A stretch of 60,493 nt of DNA from positions 1 to 60,493 of the forward strand of contig DATKZS010000154.1 of the NCBI GenBank assembly GCA_035527835.1, read 5' to 3'. The notes beneath the pieces were generated by a model. That model had not been told where the DNA came from. It saw nothing but the letters and a program-made list of their open reading frames with translations, and did no database searches. A program made the position numbers and the translations under genes. This document shows, one piece after another, positions 44,568 through 53,469 of the stretch (positions are counted from its first letter, which is position 1; each line of letters starts with the position of its first letter). The stretch is from DATKZS01 sp035527835 [NCBI: bacterium] (GTDB taxonomy: Bacteria > RBG-13-61-14).

Positions 44568-45359
44568 ATGGGAGAGTGGGAGTACGAGTCGAGCCGGATC
44601 GTGGTGGAGCGCTATTCGCGGAAGCTCCTGAACGCGCTCAAGTGCGACGTGCTGATCGCGGGCGCGGGCCCGGCCGGGATGGTGGCGGCTTATTACCTGG
44701 CCCAGGCCGATCTCAGAGTGACCATGGTGGAGCGGGGGCTGGCGCCCGGCGGCGGGGCGTGGGGCGGCGGCATGGGTCGCAACGAGGTGGTGGTGCATGA
44801 AGAGGCCCGGGCGGTGCTCGACGAGCTGGGCATCGCCGCGGAGCCGGAGAGCAAGGGTCTTTTCGGGCTGGACTCGATGTACCTGGGCTCGAGCCTGTGC
44901 TGCCGGGCCTTGCAGGAAGGCGCGACCATCCTGAACCTGGTGGCGATCGAGGACGTGATGATGGAGGACGGGAGGCTGACCGGTCTCGCGGTGAACCTTT
45001 CCGGGATGGACGTCGCGGAGCAGCGCACGGACCCGCTCGTCATGAGCGCGCGCGCGGTGATTGACGGGACCGGGCGGGAGGCCGCGGTGGTCCGGCTGGT
45101 CCAGGCCCACGGCGGAAAGCTCGAGACCGAGACCGGGGAGGTGATGGGGCTGGGACCCATGCAGGCCCGGGCCGCGGAGCAGTTCGTGGTCGAGCACACC
45201 GGCCTCGTTTTCCCCGGACTATACGTCGCGGGCACCGCCGCGGCCGCGGTGCACGGCGGGCCGCGCATGGGCCCGATCTTCGGGGGCGCCGTCCTCTCCG
45301 GCAAAAAGGCGGCCGAGCTGGTGCAAAAGGAGCTCAAGACCAAGGGCAGGGCGAGGTGA
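44568..45359 (+). CDS. thi4: Thi4-type thiazole synthase
   Basis: 263 residues. Flavin/NAD-binding dinucleotide fold starting CDVLIAGAGPAGMVAAYYLA, the signature PGGGAWGGGMGRNEVVV and the C-terminal GPRMGPIFGGAVLSGKKAAELV, all typical of Thi4. Thi4 makes the thiazole part of thiamine from NAD, glycine and sulfur; prokaryotic members of this kind use sulfide and iron as catalysts rather than sacrificing a cysteine. The usual DATGH segment reads DGTGREAAV here, a change at a conserved site. AAGGAGG precedes the ATG. No TPP riboswitch was seen in the 138-base leader and no other thi genes are nearby. Confidence 0.93.
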   Translation: MGEWEYESSRIVVERYSRKLLNALKCDVLIAGAGPAGMVAAYYLAQADLRVTMVERGLAPGGGAWGGGMGRNEVVVHEEARAVLDELGIAAEPESKGLFGLDSMYLGSSLCCRALQEGATILNLVAIEDVMMEDGRLTGLAVNLSGMDVAEQRTDPLVMSARAVIDGTGREAAVVRLVQAHGGKLETETGEVMGLGPMQARAAEQFVVEHTGLVFPGLYVAGTAAAAVHGGPRMGPIFGGAVLSGKKAAELVQKELKTKGRAR

Positions 45360-45376
45360 GTTAATGCCAGCGATTG

Positions 45377-45455
45377 ATTTCGCACAGAGGCACAGAGGAA
45401 ACAGAGAAAAAAATTACTTTTATTGCCTCTGGGTTCTCTGTGCCTCGGTGCGAAA
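45377..45455. repeat. CACAGAGG inverted repeat, copy 2
   Basis: Left ATTTCGCACAGAGGCACAGA and right TTCTCTGTGCCTCGGTGCGA; imperfect relative of the perfect palindrome at 11931-12008. Lies just after the thi4 stop. Confidence 0.88.
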
Positions 45456-45503
45456 CAAAATGCCCGATGACATTGTGAAGCATGAATTAATTGGAGGCGC
45501 GCG

Positions 45504-46496
45504 ATGAAGCTTGGTTACCTGGGCAAGGCGCATTATCCGCCGGCGGTGTTCCCGCGCTTTAAAGCGGACGCGGACAAGTGCAATCGGTGCGGCCGGTGCG
45601 TGCGGACGTGCCCGACGCACGTCATCTTCATGGACCAGGAGGGCCCGCCGCGGATCCAGGGTTACAAGGGCTTCGAGGTGGCGTGCCTGGGGTGCAGAAA
45701 CTGCGTGGCGGTGTGCCCGGAGGACGCGGTGACGGTGGAGGGCTATTATTACGTGGGCGAGGGGTTGTACAAGTCGGCGCACGTGGGACGCGTCGAGCTG
45801 CCCAACCCGTTCAACGCTCCGGAGCCGCCGCCGTTCGAGGAGATCCAGGACAAGCTGACCGAGACGGAGCGGGTGATATTGAAGCGCCGCTCTAACCGTC
45901 TGTTCATGAAGAAGGAGGTGCCGGACGAGCTGATCCGGCGGTGCCTGGAGGCCGCGCGTTACGCTCCGACCTCGGGCAACGACCGCTGCTGGGAGTTCGT
46001 GGTGGTCCGCGACCGCGAGCTGATCCGCTGGATGGAGCGTTCGTCGCTCAAGTCGCTGAAGCTCATGTCCGAGTATTACCTGAAGCCGGGGAGCAAGGCG
46101 GCCCGGGCGCTGTGGAACCTGGTGGCCCCGTGGCGGCCCGGCGACATGGACGTGCGCGTGATCTCCGGCATGGATACCGTGGTGCTGCGCGATAACCTCT
46201 ACTTCGGCGCGCCCGTGGTCATCCTCGTGCTCCACGACCGCCGCGGCATCGGCCAGCCCGTGCTCGACGCCGGCATCGCCGCGCAGAACCTGGTGATCGC
46301 CGCCCACGCCCTGGGCCTCGGAACCTGCTACGTCGGCTTCATCACCGCATTGAACAGCAGGCCCGACAAGAAGCTCATGAAGGAGCTCGGCGCCGTCTGG
46401 CCCATGCGCATCGCCACCTCCATCGCCATCGGCTGGCCGCAGGGAAAGATTGACCGCGTGGTGCCGCGCGATCGGCCCAGGGTGACGTGGAAGTGA
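45504..46496 (+). CDS. Ferredoxin-nitroreductase fusion
   Basis: 330 residues. N-terminal 2[4Fe-4S] ferredoxin: clusters CNRCGRCVRTCP and CLGCRNCVAVCP in residues about 30-80. C-terminal FMN-dependent nitroreductase from about residue 120 (RRSNRLFMKKEVPDELIRRC, AARYAPTSGNDRCWEFVVV, IAAQNLVIAAHALGLGTCYV). The ferredoxin part likely passes electrons to the flavin; reactions of this fusion type are poorly defined. Typical of anaerobes. GGAGG precedes the ATG. Downstream of thi4 by 144 bases with an inverted repeat between, so probably separate transcription. Confidence 0.95.
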   Translation: MKLGYLGKAHYPPAVFPRFKADADKCNRCGRCVRTCPTHVIFMDQEGPPRIQGYKGFEVACLGCRNCVAVCPEDAVTVEGYYYVGEGLYKSAHVGRVELPNPFNAPEPPPFEEIQDKLTETERVILKRRSNRLFMKKEVPDELIRRCLEAARYAPTSGNDRCWEFVVVRDRELIRWMERSSLKSLKLMSEYYLKPGSKAARALWNLVAPWRPGDMDVRVISGMDTVVLRDNLYFGAPVVILVLHDRRGIGQPVLDAGIAAQNLVIAAHALGLGTCYVGFITALNSRPDKKLMKELGAVWPMRIATSIAIGWPQGKIDRVVPRDRPRVTWK

Positions 46497-46497
46497 G

Positions 46498-46601
46498 GGA
46501 GGTTTGTGGTTTGTAGTTTGTGGTTTGTGGTTCAAGAAAGCACCATGAGACGTCCCTCAAACCCAAAACCACAAACGCCAAACCAAAAACCACAAACCTT
46601 G
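46498..46601. repeat. Inverted short-tandem spacer repeat (TTTGTGG type)
   Basis: Left arm of TTTGTGGTTTGTAG-type units; right arm of CCACAAAC/AACCAAAAACC units. Starts just after the nitroreductase stop. Confidence 0.85.
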
Positions 46602-46678
46602 TATGAAGGCCCTCTTATGGTAAAATGGCCTCCTGTTGTCAGACCGCCAGTAAAACCTTGAGAGAAAGGAGTAGTATC

Positions 46679-48514
46679 ATGACCAAGCTTGGTGATTATC
46701 GGGACCGGCGTTTTGTCCTGTTCGAGCAGTTGCAGATCCAGGACCTCACCAAGTACCCGAAGTTCGCGGACCACGGCCGGGACGTGTTCGAGATGGTGAT
46801 CGCCGAGGCCGAGAAGTTCGCGGAGAACGTGCTCTGGCCGCTGAACGAAGTGGGCGACCACGAGCAATGCACTTACCAGGACGGCGAGGTGAAGACGCCG
46901 GAGGGCTTCAAGCAGGCGCATGACCAGTACGTGGAGGGCGGCTGGCTCACGCCGGGCGACGACCCGGAAGACGGCGGCCAGGGCCTGCCCCAGTCGCTTT
47001 GCACCTCGTGCTCCGAGTGCTTCCACGGCGCCAACATGGCCTTCGCCAATTACCCGAACCTGACCCACGGCGCCGGACGCCTGCTCAAGATTTTCGCCAC
47101 GCCCGAGCAGAAACAAAAATATTTGACCCGCATGTGGTCCGGCGAATGGGCCGGCACCATGTGCCTGACCGAGCCCGGCGCCGGCTCCGACCTCGGCATC
47201 CTCAAAACCAAGGCCAAGCCGCGGCCCGACGGCCTGTATAACATCGAGGGCGTCAAGACCTTCATCACCGGCGGACAGCACGACCTCACCGGGAACATCA
47301 TCCACCCGGTGCTCGCCCGCATCGAGGGTGACCTGCCGGGACCCAAGGGCATCTCCATCTTCATCGTGCCCCGCAACCTGATCAATCCCGACGGGTCGGT
47401 GGGCGCCAACAACGACGTGAAGTGCACGGGCATCGAGCACAAGATGGGGATCAAGGGCTCGGCCACCTGCCAGCTCGCGTTCGGGGAGGACGGAAAGTGC
47501 GTGGGCGAGTTGCTGGGGCAGCCCCGCCAGGGCCTGCCCATCATGTTCCACATGATGAACGAGGAGCGGCTGTTCGTGGCCACGCAGTCGCTCGGCCAGG
47601 CCTCGTCCGCCTATCAGCTCGCGCTGGCCTATGCCCGCGAGCGCCAGCAGGGGCGGCACCTGTCTCAGGGCAAGAACCCGGACGCGCCGCCGGCGCCGAT
47701 CATCCAGCACCCGGACGTGCGCCGGATGCTCTTGTGGATGAAGGCCGTGACCGAGGGCCTGCGCTCGCTCAACTACTTCACCGGCCATTGCCTGGACATG
47801 ACGGAGGTCAGTGAGGGCGACGAGCGGAAAATGTGGAGCGGCCTGGTCGAGATCCTGACGCCCGTGGTCAAGGCCTACGGCTCGGACATGGCATTCCGCG
47901 TGTGCGAGAACGCCATCCAGGTGCTCGGCGGCTACGGCTTCTGCTCCGAGTACCGCATCGAGCAGTGCGCGCGCGACGTCAAGATCGCGTCGCTCTACGA
48001 GGGCACCAACGGCATCCAGGCCATGGACCTCCTGAGCCGCAAAATCCCCATGGCCGGCGGCAAGGTCTTCGAGACGCTCATGGCCCGATTCGAGCCGGCC
48101 ATTACCGAAGCCGGCAAGAGCGCGCTCATGAAGCCCTACGCCGAGCGCCTGGCCCATGCGCGCGGCGAGCTCGTCAAGGCCGCAAAGCACGTGGCCGCAC
48201 TCGCGGCAAGCAAGGACTTCATGCTCGGCTTCCTCAAGGCCACCCCGCTCCTCGAAATCTTCGGCGACGTGCTCTGCGCCTGGGCCCTGTTGTGGCAGGC
48301 CAACGTGGCCGAGAAAAAGCTCGCCGAGATCGTGGGCTCCGGAGACAGGAAAGCGGCGATCAAGGGGAACAACGAGGCCGCGTTCCTCGACGGCAAGATC
48401 CAGTCGGCCCGCTTCTTCCTGGGCTTCGAGCTGCCCAAGGTGGACGGCAAGGTCGCGGCGCTCCTGGTGAACGAAACCGCCGCGCTCGACATCGAAGAGG
48501 TAAGCTTTACCTGA
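46679..48514 (+). CDS. Acyl-CoA dehydrogenase, large type with extra C-terminal domain
   Basis: 611 residues from the ATG at 46679, after AAAGGAG; an in-frame start at 46625 lies in the spacer. The core has TMCLTEPGAGSDLG (FAD/substrate region), KMGIKGSATCQLAF and QVLGGYGFCSEYRIEQCARD. The catalytic glutamate is Glu441 in YEGTNGIQAMDLL. The last 130 residues are the extra helical domain of the 600-residue subgroup, which includes MMPA-CoA dehydrogenases (DmdC) and other long-chain or unusual acyl-CoA enzymes. It oxidises an acyl-CoA to the enoyl-CoA with FAD. No ETF or thiolase genes are adjacent, so substrate is open. Confidence 0.95.
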   Translation: MTKLGDYRDRRFVLFEQLQIQDLTKYPKFADHGRDVFEMVIAEAEKFAENVLWPLNEVGDHEQCTYQDGEVKTPEGFKQAHDQYVEGGWLTPGDDPEDGGQGLPQSLCTSCSECFHGANMAFANYPNLTHGAGRLLKIFATPEQKQKYLTRMWSGEWAGTMCLTEPGAGSDLGILKTKAKPRPDGLYNIEGVKTFITGGQHDLTGNIIHPVLARIEGDLPGPKGISIFIVPRNLINPDGSVGANNDVKCTGIEHKMGIKGSATCQLAFGEDGKCVGELLGQPRQGLPIMFHMMNEERLFVATQSLGQASSAYQLALAYARERQQGRHLSQGKNPDAPPAPIIQHPDVRRMLLWMKAVTEGLRSLNYFTGHCLDMTEVSEGDERKMWSGLVEILTPVVKAYGSDMAFRVCENAIQVLGGYGFCSEYRIEQCARDVKIASLYEGTNGIQAMDLLSRKIPMAGGKVFETLMARFEPAITEAGKSALMKPYAERLAHARGELVKAAKHVAALAASKDFMLGFLKATPLLEIFGDVLCAWALLWQANVAEKKLAEIVGSGDRKAAIKGNNEAAFLDGKIQSARFFLGFELPKVDGKVAALLVNETAALDIEEVSFT

Positions 48515-48540
48515 GAACGAAAATGGTATTATAGTTAGGA

Positions 48541-48647
48541 TGGAGGAGGAGAAGGGCGTGAGGCTTGTGGCCTGAGGCGTGAGGAAGAAGCATGACGCCA
48601 CACCTCAGGCCCCAGGCCCCAAGCCTCATACCTCAAGCCTCTCCTCA
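48541..48647. repeat. Inverted CCTCAAG/CTTGAGG-type spacer repeat, copy 1
   Basis: Left GGCGTGAGGCTTGTGGCCTG, right CAGGCCCCAAGCCTCATACC. Same family as 49646-49738, 53545-53795 and 60241-60296. Confidence 0.85.
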
Positions 48648-48662
48648 AAGGAGTGATGGACC

Positions 48663-49037
48663 ATGACATACAGCGGCAGTGAGCGTCGCCAGCACCTGCG
48701 GATGCCGATCTCGTTACAGGTCCGCTACCGCAGCCTCGACACTTTTTTCTATGACTATGCCGTGAACATCAGCCACGGCGGGATCTTCATCAAGACCCGG
48801 AAGCCCCTGGCGCGGGGCGCCGAGGTCGAGCTCGAGTTCGAGGCGCCGGGCGCCGGGAAGAAATTCAGCACGCGGGGCCAGGTGGTGAGGGTGATCTTTC
48901 CCGGGGAGGACGAGATGGAGCCGGCGGGCATGGGCATCGAGTTCGAGCCGCTGTCCGCCGAGGACAGGGCGCTGATTGACCGCATCTGGCAGAAGAGCGC
49001 CAAGTCAGCCCAGCAAACGGAGCCGCCCTCCCCATGA
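48663..49037 (+). CDS. PilZ-domain protein
   Basis: 124 residues. The N-terminal RRQHLRMPISLQVRY gives the arginine-rich RxxxR-like motif and VNISHGGIFIKTRKPL the (D/N)xSxxG-type motif of PilZ domains that bind cyclic di-GMP. The GIEFEPLSAEDRALIDRI end is typical of the 'TIGR02266-like' group found in Deltaproteobacteria and relatives. AAAGGAG lies ahead of the ATG. Its stop overlaps the ATG of the next gene (ATGA at 49034), so they are co-translated. It likely connects c-di-GMP to a surface or motility function, but the target is unknown. Confidence 0.9.
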   Translation: MTYSGSERRQHLRMPISLQVRYRSLDTFFYDYAVNISHGGIFIKTRKPLARGAEVELEFEAPGAGKKFSTRGQVVRVIFPGEDEMEPAGMGIEFEPLSAEDRALIDRIWQKSAKSAQQTEPPSP

Positions 49038-49639
49038 AATGCCCCCGCTGCGGCCTGATCCACGCGCCGCTGGACCAGGTCTGCCGCCGCTGCGAGATTG
49101 ACCTCCGCACCGGCGAGCCCAGGATGCGCTCCGCCGAGCCCATCGCAACCCGGCTCAACGCCCCATCGTCCCTTAAGCGCCTGCGCGAGCGCATCAAGTC
49201 GCCGCGGCCCGGCCGGCCGGCCCCGGTTCCCGGGGCTCCCTCCACCGAGGCCGCCCCGCCGCCGCACCACGGCCACCCGGCAAAGGAGCAGCACGCCCCC
49301 GCCAGGACCAAGCCCGCAGCCTTCGTGGCCTATGCCATGAGCAAAAGGCCCGGGATCTCCGGCGTGCTCAGCCGCTTGGGCCGGGGACCCGCCGTCAAGA
49401 GCATCAACTGCGTGCAGTGCAACGCGGAAATGGACATTACCAGGACCGCGCCGTTCTCCCGCTCCGGACCCATCGCGCTCATCGTACTCGGCGCCGGCCT
49501 GCTCATCGCCGGAATCTTCTTCCGCCTCCTTATCATCACCGGCGCCGCCGCCGCCGCCCTCGCCGTCATCTACCTCCGCGTGGGACGCACATCCTGGAAA
49601 TGCCCAACCTGCGGATTCACCATCCCCCGAGCGCCGTGA
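49034..49639 (+). CDS. Zinc-ribbon membrane protein of unknown function
   Basis: 201 residues. Two N-terminal Cys pairs (KCPRCG and VCRRCE), a Pro/Ala-rich linker (residues about 55-90), then CVQCN, two adjacent transmembrane helices (IALIVLGAGLLIAGIFF and IITGAAAAALAVIYL) and a final CPTCG pair. So a membrane protein with cytosolic zinc ribbons at both ends. ATGA overlap with the PilZ gene suggests a two-protein unit. It could be an effector or platform for the PilZ protein; that is inference. Confidence 0.8.
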   Translation: MKCPRCGLIHAPLDQVCRRCEIDLRTGEPRMRSAEPIATRLNAPSSLKRLRERIKSPRPGRPAPVPGAPSTEAAPPPHHGHPAKEQHAPARTKPAAFVAYAMSKRPGISGVLSRLGRGPAVKSINCVQCNAEMDITRTAPFSRSGPIALIVLGAGLLIAGIFFRLLIITGAAAAALAVIYLRVGRTSWKCPTCGFTIPRAP

Positions 49640-49645
49640 GAAAAG

Positions 49646-49738
49646 ACTTGGGGCTTGAGGCTTGAGGCCTGAGGCCTGGGGCTTGAGGCCTGGTGGCATG
49701 GCTCTTCCTCAAGCCTCAGGCCTCAAGCCCCAAGCCTT
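49646..49738. repeat. Inverted CTTGAGG/CCTCAAG spacer repeat, copy 2
   Basis: Left arm GGGGCTTGAGGCTTGAGGCC, right arm GGCCTCAAGCCCCAAGCC; follows the zinc-ribbon gene stop. Confidence 0.9.
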
Positions 49739-49907
49739 TTTGCGCTTCCCCGGAATTGTAATATAATATAATAAAGGATAAGCGCGCGCCTTCTCCCGGC
49801 CGCCGCGGGCGGCGGGGAGCGGTTGAGAGGCGCGGGCGGCGGTACCCAAACCGGTCCGGGTGAAGACACGCCCGGATTATTATGCTGAGCGAATCAAGCG
49901 GAAGAAC

Positions 49908-52900
49908 ATGGAAAACAACGGGCGCCGATATCGCGGAGCGGCCGCAATTCTTAACTGGTTCCGGTCCCGCCGGGAACCGGAAACGCCCGCCGCTCCTTTG
50001 CCCCGGCCCGCCGTTGACGCCCGCGACTACACCATCCGCGTGCTCGAGTCCGACCTTTATAATCCCTCCATCAACCTCATCGAACACGTGATCTGGGACG
50101 AAGCCCAGTTCCACGAGACGATCTCCTCTCCCCCGCAAAGCCCGGAACCGGAGAAGAAGCGCAGCGGCTTCGTTGACCTGCTCCTGGAACAGACGAGCGG
50201 GTTGGGCTTGAAGCTCGGTGCGCTCGCGGGCCGGGTCGAGGCGGGCGAGGCCGCGCGCGCGGAGCAGGGCCGCAAGGTCCGCGCCGCGCTCGATGAGATC
50301 GAGCGGCTGAAAAGGGCAACGGCCGAGCCGCGGCCGGAGCCGCTGGACCGGCGCACGATTGACGAGCTGCTGGCGCGGGTGGAGGAGATCCGGCTGAGTT
50401 ACGCCGGCCGCGCGGAGCTCCAGGGAGTCAGCGCGGGCCTGGACCAGCTCAAGGACCGGGCCGCGGAACAGGAGGCGGTCGCCGAGCTCGCGGACCGGAT
50501 CGAGCGGATCAGGGATGAGTTCGCCGGGCGCGATCGCGTTGATGCGCTGGCCCGGGAGCTTGACGAGCTGCGGGCCGGGGCCACGGACCGCGGAGAGATC
50601 GAGGGGCTGGCCGCCCGGATCGAGGAAGTCAAGGCGGGGCTGATCGGGCCCGGGCGGGTGGACGAGTTAGCGGCCGCGGTCGAGGAAATCAAGGCGGCCT
50701 ACGCCGGCCGCGGCGAGCTCGAAAAAATCGGGGCCGAGCTTAAAGAGCTGCGCGCGAAGTACACGGGCCGGGCGCTGCTGGACAAGGTCCATGACCACCT
50801 GGAGGTCGCGGGCACGCGCTTTGCCGAGCGGACCCAGTTAAGCGATGCTCTCGACCGCATCGCGGAAATCGCCGCGAAATACGCCGACCGCGAGACGCTC
50901 GGCTCGGTCGCCGCGGCGGTGGAAGAGATCAAGGCCAATTACGCCGAGCGCGCCCGCCTTGATGAGCTCATGGGCCGGGTTGAAGAGATCGCGCGGAGAT
51001 ACGCCGACCGCGAGTCCGTGGTGAAGATCAAGGCCGAGCTCAAGGACCTCAGCGCGGCCGCCGCTCCGCGCGGGCAAGTCGAGGAGGCCGCGGCCCGCAT
51101 CGAGCAGATCGCGGCGAAGTACGCGGACCGCGAATCGCTGGCCGCGGTCAATGATGAGGTCAAAGCGATCGGGGCGGCGTACGCCGAGCGCGGCGAGGTG
51201 GAAAAGGCGATAGGCCGGATCGAGGAGATCGCGGCGAAGTACGCGGACCGCGAGGCCCTGGCCGCGGTCAGCGCCGAGGTCAAGGAAATCAGGGAGGCGT
51301 ACGCCGGGCGCGCGGAGCTTGACGGCGTGCGGGCGAAGGTGGAAGAGGTCAGGGCGGGCGCGGCGGAGCGCGGAGATCTCGACCGGGTGGCCGCGTCGGT
51401 CGAGGCCCTGCGCGCCATGCTCGAGGAGACCAGGCGGACGCAGGGCTCGCTAATGGAGCGGCCGGAAGCGGCCGTTGCGCCCGGGCCGCCGGCGGCCGCC
51501 GCTCCAACGATGCTGCCGGAAGGGATCGCGGAAAGGATCGCGGGGCTGGAGCGCGGACGGGGCGAGCTCAATGAGCTGGCGGCGCGTTCGCTCCTGGTCA
51601 CGGACCTGGAGTCCAGGGTGTCGGGCCTGGAGCGCGAGCTGCGCTCGGCGCTGGCCGCGGCCGCGGAAAAGGAAGCGGCGGCGCGCCCCTCCATGCCCGA
51701 GCTCACGGCCGCGCTCGCGCGCATGGCCGAGATCGAGCGGCGGCACGATGAGCTGGGCCGGAAAGTGGTGGAGGCCCTGAAAAAAGCGGCCGCGCCTTCA
51801 GTGGAGACGGAGGGGCTGCGGCGGAAGCTCAGCGCGCTGGAGCTGGCGCTCAAGCGCCTCCCGCCGGCGCCCCGGCCGCGGATGCGCCCGTTCCCGGCGC
51901 TCACCGGGCCGCGGCTCATTCTGGTCCTGGCGGTGGTCTTCCTGGCCGCGCTGGCCGTGGGCACGGTCGCGGCCTTCTGGTCGTCCGACCCCAACGGCAA
52001 GGGATGGAGCATCCGGGGAAGACAAGCGGGCGCCGAAGCGCCGGCCGACGCCCCCAACGCCATCTATGACGACGTGAAACCCCCGCTCACCACGCCCACC
52101 CTGGACATGGGCGCCGAGTGGCTCACCTTGAAGGACGGCAAGGTGGACATCACCGGCTATTCGCCCGGCGCCGTGCGCGCCTTCCTCTATCTCGACAACC
52201 GGGAGCTGATGGGGACGACGGTGGAGAGCCAGGGCTTCAAGTTCAGCCAGGTCCCGCTCGCCTACGGCGTGAACGTGATCGAGGTCAAGGTCAAGGACGA
52301 GGAGGGCAACGAGGCCAACTCCATGGCGGGGATCGTGGAGCGCGCGAGCGCGAGCATGGCCAAGGTCCGGGCCGACTCCGTGCTCAACCGCCAGCGCGGG
52401 CCGCGCGAGCTGCCCTGCATCGCCCTCACTATTGACGCCGGAGCGTCCAACCAAAGGGCCGAAAAAATCCTGAATGTGCTCCGGGACAAGGGCATCATCA
52501 CCACCTTCTTCCTCACCGGCCAGTTCATCGAGAAATACCCCGAGATCGTGAAACGGATCGTCGCCGACGGCCACGAGGTCGGCAACCACTCCCATAACCA
52601 TCCCCACCTCACCACCTTCGAGCAGAACCGCCGCCACCTCACCGCGGCCGGGGTCACGCGCGAACTCGTGCAGGGCCAGCTCCTCAAGACCAAGGAGCTG
52701 TTCGAGAACCTCACCGGCGCCCACATGGCGCCGTACTGGCGCGCGCCCTACGGCGAGTACAACTCCGACATCCTGGCCTGGGCCAATGAGGCCGGGTTCA
52801 AGCACGTGGACTGGACCCGAACCCCCCAAAACCTCGACATGCTCGACTGGATCGCCAGCGATCACGACCGCCATTACCTCGACGGCCAGGGCCTCCTGCG

Positions 52901-53081
52901 CCGACTCACCGGGATTGACGCAGGCGTCCCCGGACAGGCCAACGGCGGCATCATCCTCATGCACCTGGGCTCCGACCGCCACCGCGACTTCATGGATGAA
53001 ATCCTGCCCCAGGCCATTGACACGCTCCGCTCCAAGAACTACAGGTTCGTCACCATTTCCCGCATGTTTTCAAGACAATAG
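49908..53081 (+). CDS. Polysaccharide deacetylase with long repeat-rich N-terminus and single membrane segment
   Basis: 1,057 residues from the ATG at 49908 (GGAAGAAC upstream); a GTG at 49860 would add 16. Residues about 164-505 hold 17 copies of a 20-residue unit (YADRESLAAVNDEVKAI type), predicted helical and probably coiled coil. More helix follows to about 660. One transmembrane helix lies near 668-692 (LILVLAVVFLAALAVGTVAA). Then comes an Ig-like domain (about 725-810) and a NodB domain (about 835-1057): IALTIDAGA, HSHNHPH, WRAPYGEYN and LMHLGSDR motifs. With the repeat inside and NodB outside, it would de-N-acetylate peptidoglycan or exopolysaccharide in the periplasm. The fusion is unusual. 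Confidence 0.9.
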   Translation: MENNGRRYRGAAAILNWFRSRREPETPAAPLPRPAVDARDYTIRVLESDLYNPSINLIEHVIWDEAQFHETISSPPQSPEPEKKRSGFVDLLLEQTSGLGLKLGALAGRVEAGEAARAEQGRKVRAALDEIERLKRATAEPRPEPLDRRTIDELLARVEEIRLSYAGRAELQGVSAGLDQLKDRAAEQEAVAELADRIERIRDEFAGRDRVDALARELDELRAGATDRGEIEGLAARIEEVKAGLIGPGRVDELAAAVEEIKAAYAGRGELEKIGAELKELRAKYTGRALLDKVHDHLEVAGTRFAERTQLSDALDRIAEIAAKYADRETLGSVAAAVEEIKANYAERARLDELMGRVEEIARRYADRESVVKIKAELKDLSAAAAPRGQVEEAAARIEQIAAKYADRESLAAVNDEVKAIGAAYAERGEVEKAIGRIEEIAAKYADREALAAVSAEVKEIREAYAGRAELDGVRAKVEEVRAGAAERGDLDRVAASVEALRAMLEETRRTQGSLMERPEAAVAPGPPAAAAPTMLPEGIAERIAGLERGRGELNELAARSLLVTDLESRVSGLERELRSALAAAAEKEAAARPSMPELTAALARMAEIERRHDELGRKVVEALKKAAAPSVETEGLRRKLSALELALKRLPPAPRPRMRPFPALTGPRLILVLAVVFLAALAVGTVAAFWSSDPNGKGWSIRGRQAGAEAPADAPNAIYDDVKPPLTTPTLDMGAEWLTLKDGKVDITGYSPGAVRAFLYLDNRELMGTTVESQGFKFSQVPLAYGVNVIEVKVKDEEGNEANSMAGIVERASASMAKVRADSVLNRQRGPRELPCIALTIDAGASNQRAEKILNVLRDKGIITTFFLTGQFIEKYPEIVKRIVADGHEVGNHSHNHPHLTTFEQNRRHLTAAGVTRELVQGQLLKTKELFENLTGAHMAPYWRAPYGEYNSDILAWANEAGFKHVDWTRTPQNLDMLDWIASDHDRHYLDGQGLLRRLTGIDAGVPGQANGGIILMHLGSDRHRDFMDEILPQAIDTLRSKNYRFVTISRMFSRQ

Positions 53082-53265
53082 CCTGTCCGCCACTCCTCCA
53101 CCCCCCAGGGGCCAATTTTTAATCCGATTTTCATTGACAAATTAAACCGCCGCGCTATAATATAATTATAAGAAAAAAATAACGTTCGCGGAAGCGGAAT
53201 AAAGCTCTCAAGCGGAAGCCGGCCCCCACGTCTCCAGGTGTTTGCAGCCATTAAGGAGCGGGACC

Positions 53266-53469
53266 ATGAGTTGTACGTTTCTTCTCGGCCGGCAGATCAA
53301 AATGTGCGGAGCCTTCAAGGCAACCTTGGTGCTGAGCGTGGAAGAGTTGGACAGCAAGTGCAACACCGAGATGTATCACCTGTGCAGCCTCTACCAGAAA
53401 TGCATGAAGAACGGCGCCAAGCTTCCCCTGCAGGACTACAAGGTGAACTACAGCTTGCCGCAGGTCTGA
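53266..53469 (+). CDS. Small cysteine-rich protein
   Basis: 67 residues. AAGGAG precedes the ATG at 53266. Five cysteines at 3, 14, 32, 40 and 46 (KCNTEMYHLCSLYQKCMKNG), a spacing compatible with metal or disulfide binding. No signal peptide or membrane helix. No known family. Codon use and the ribosome site favour a real gene, and a hairpin-rich and repeat-rich region follows it. Function unknown. Confidence 0.7.
   Translation: MSCTFLLGRQIKMCGAFKATLVLSVEELDSKCNTEMYHLCSLYQKCMKNGAKLPLQDYKVNYSLPQV

Noticed and set aside
45420-46535. Minus-strand open frame beginning in the TTTGTGG repeat and running opposite the nitroreductase, ending TEAQRTQRQ
   Set aside because: Shadow of the ferredoxin-nitroreductase gene plus translation of the CACAGAGG repeat.
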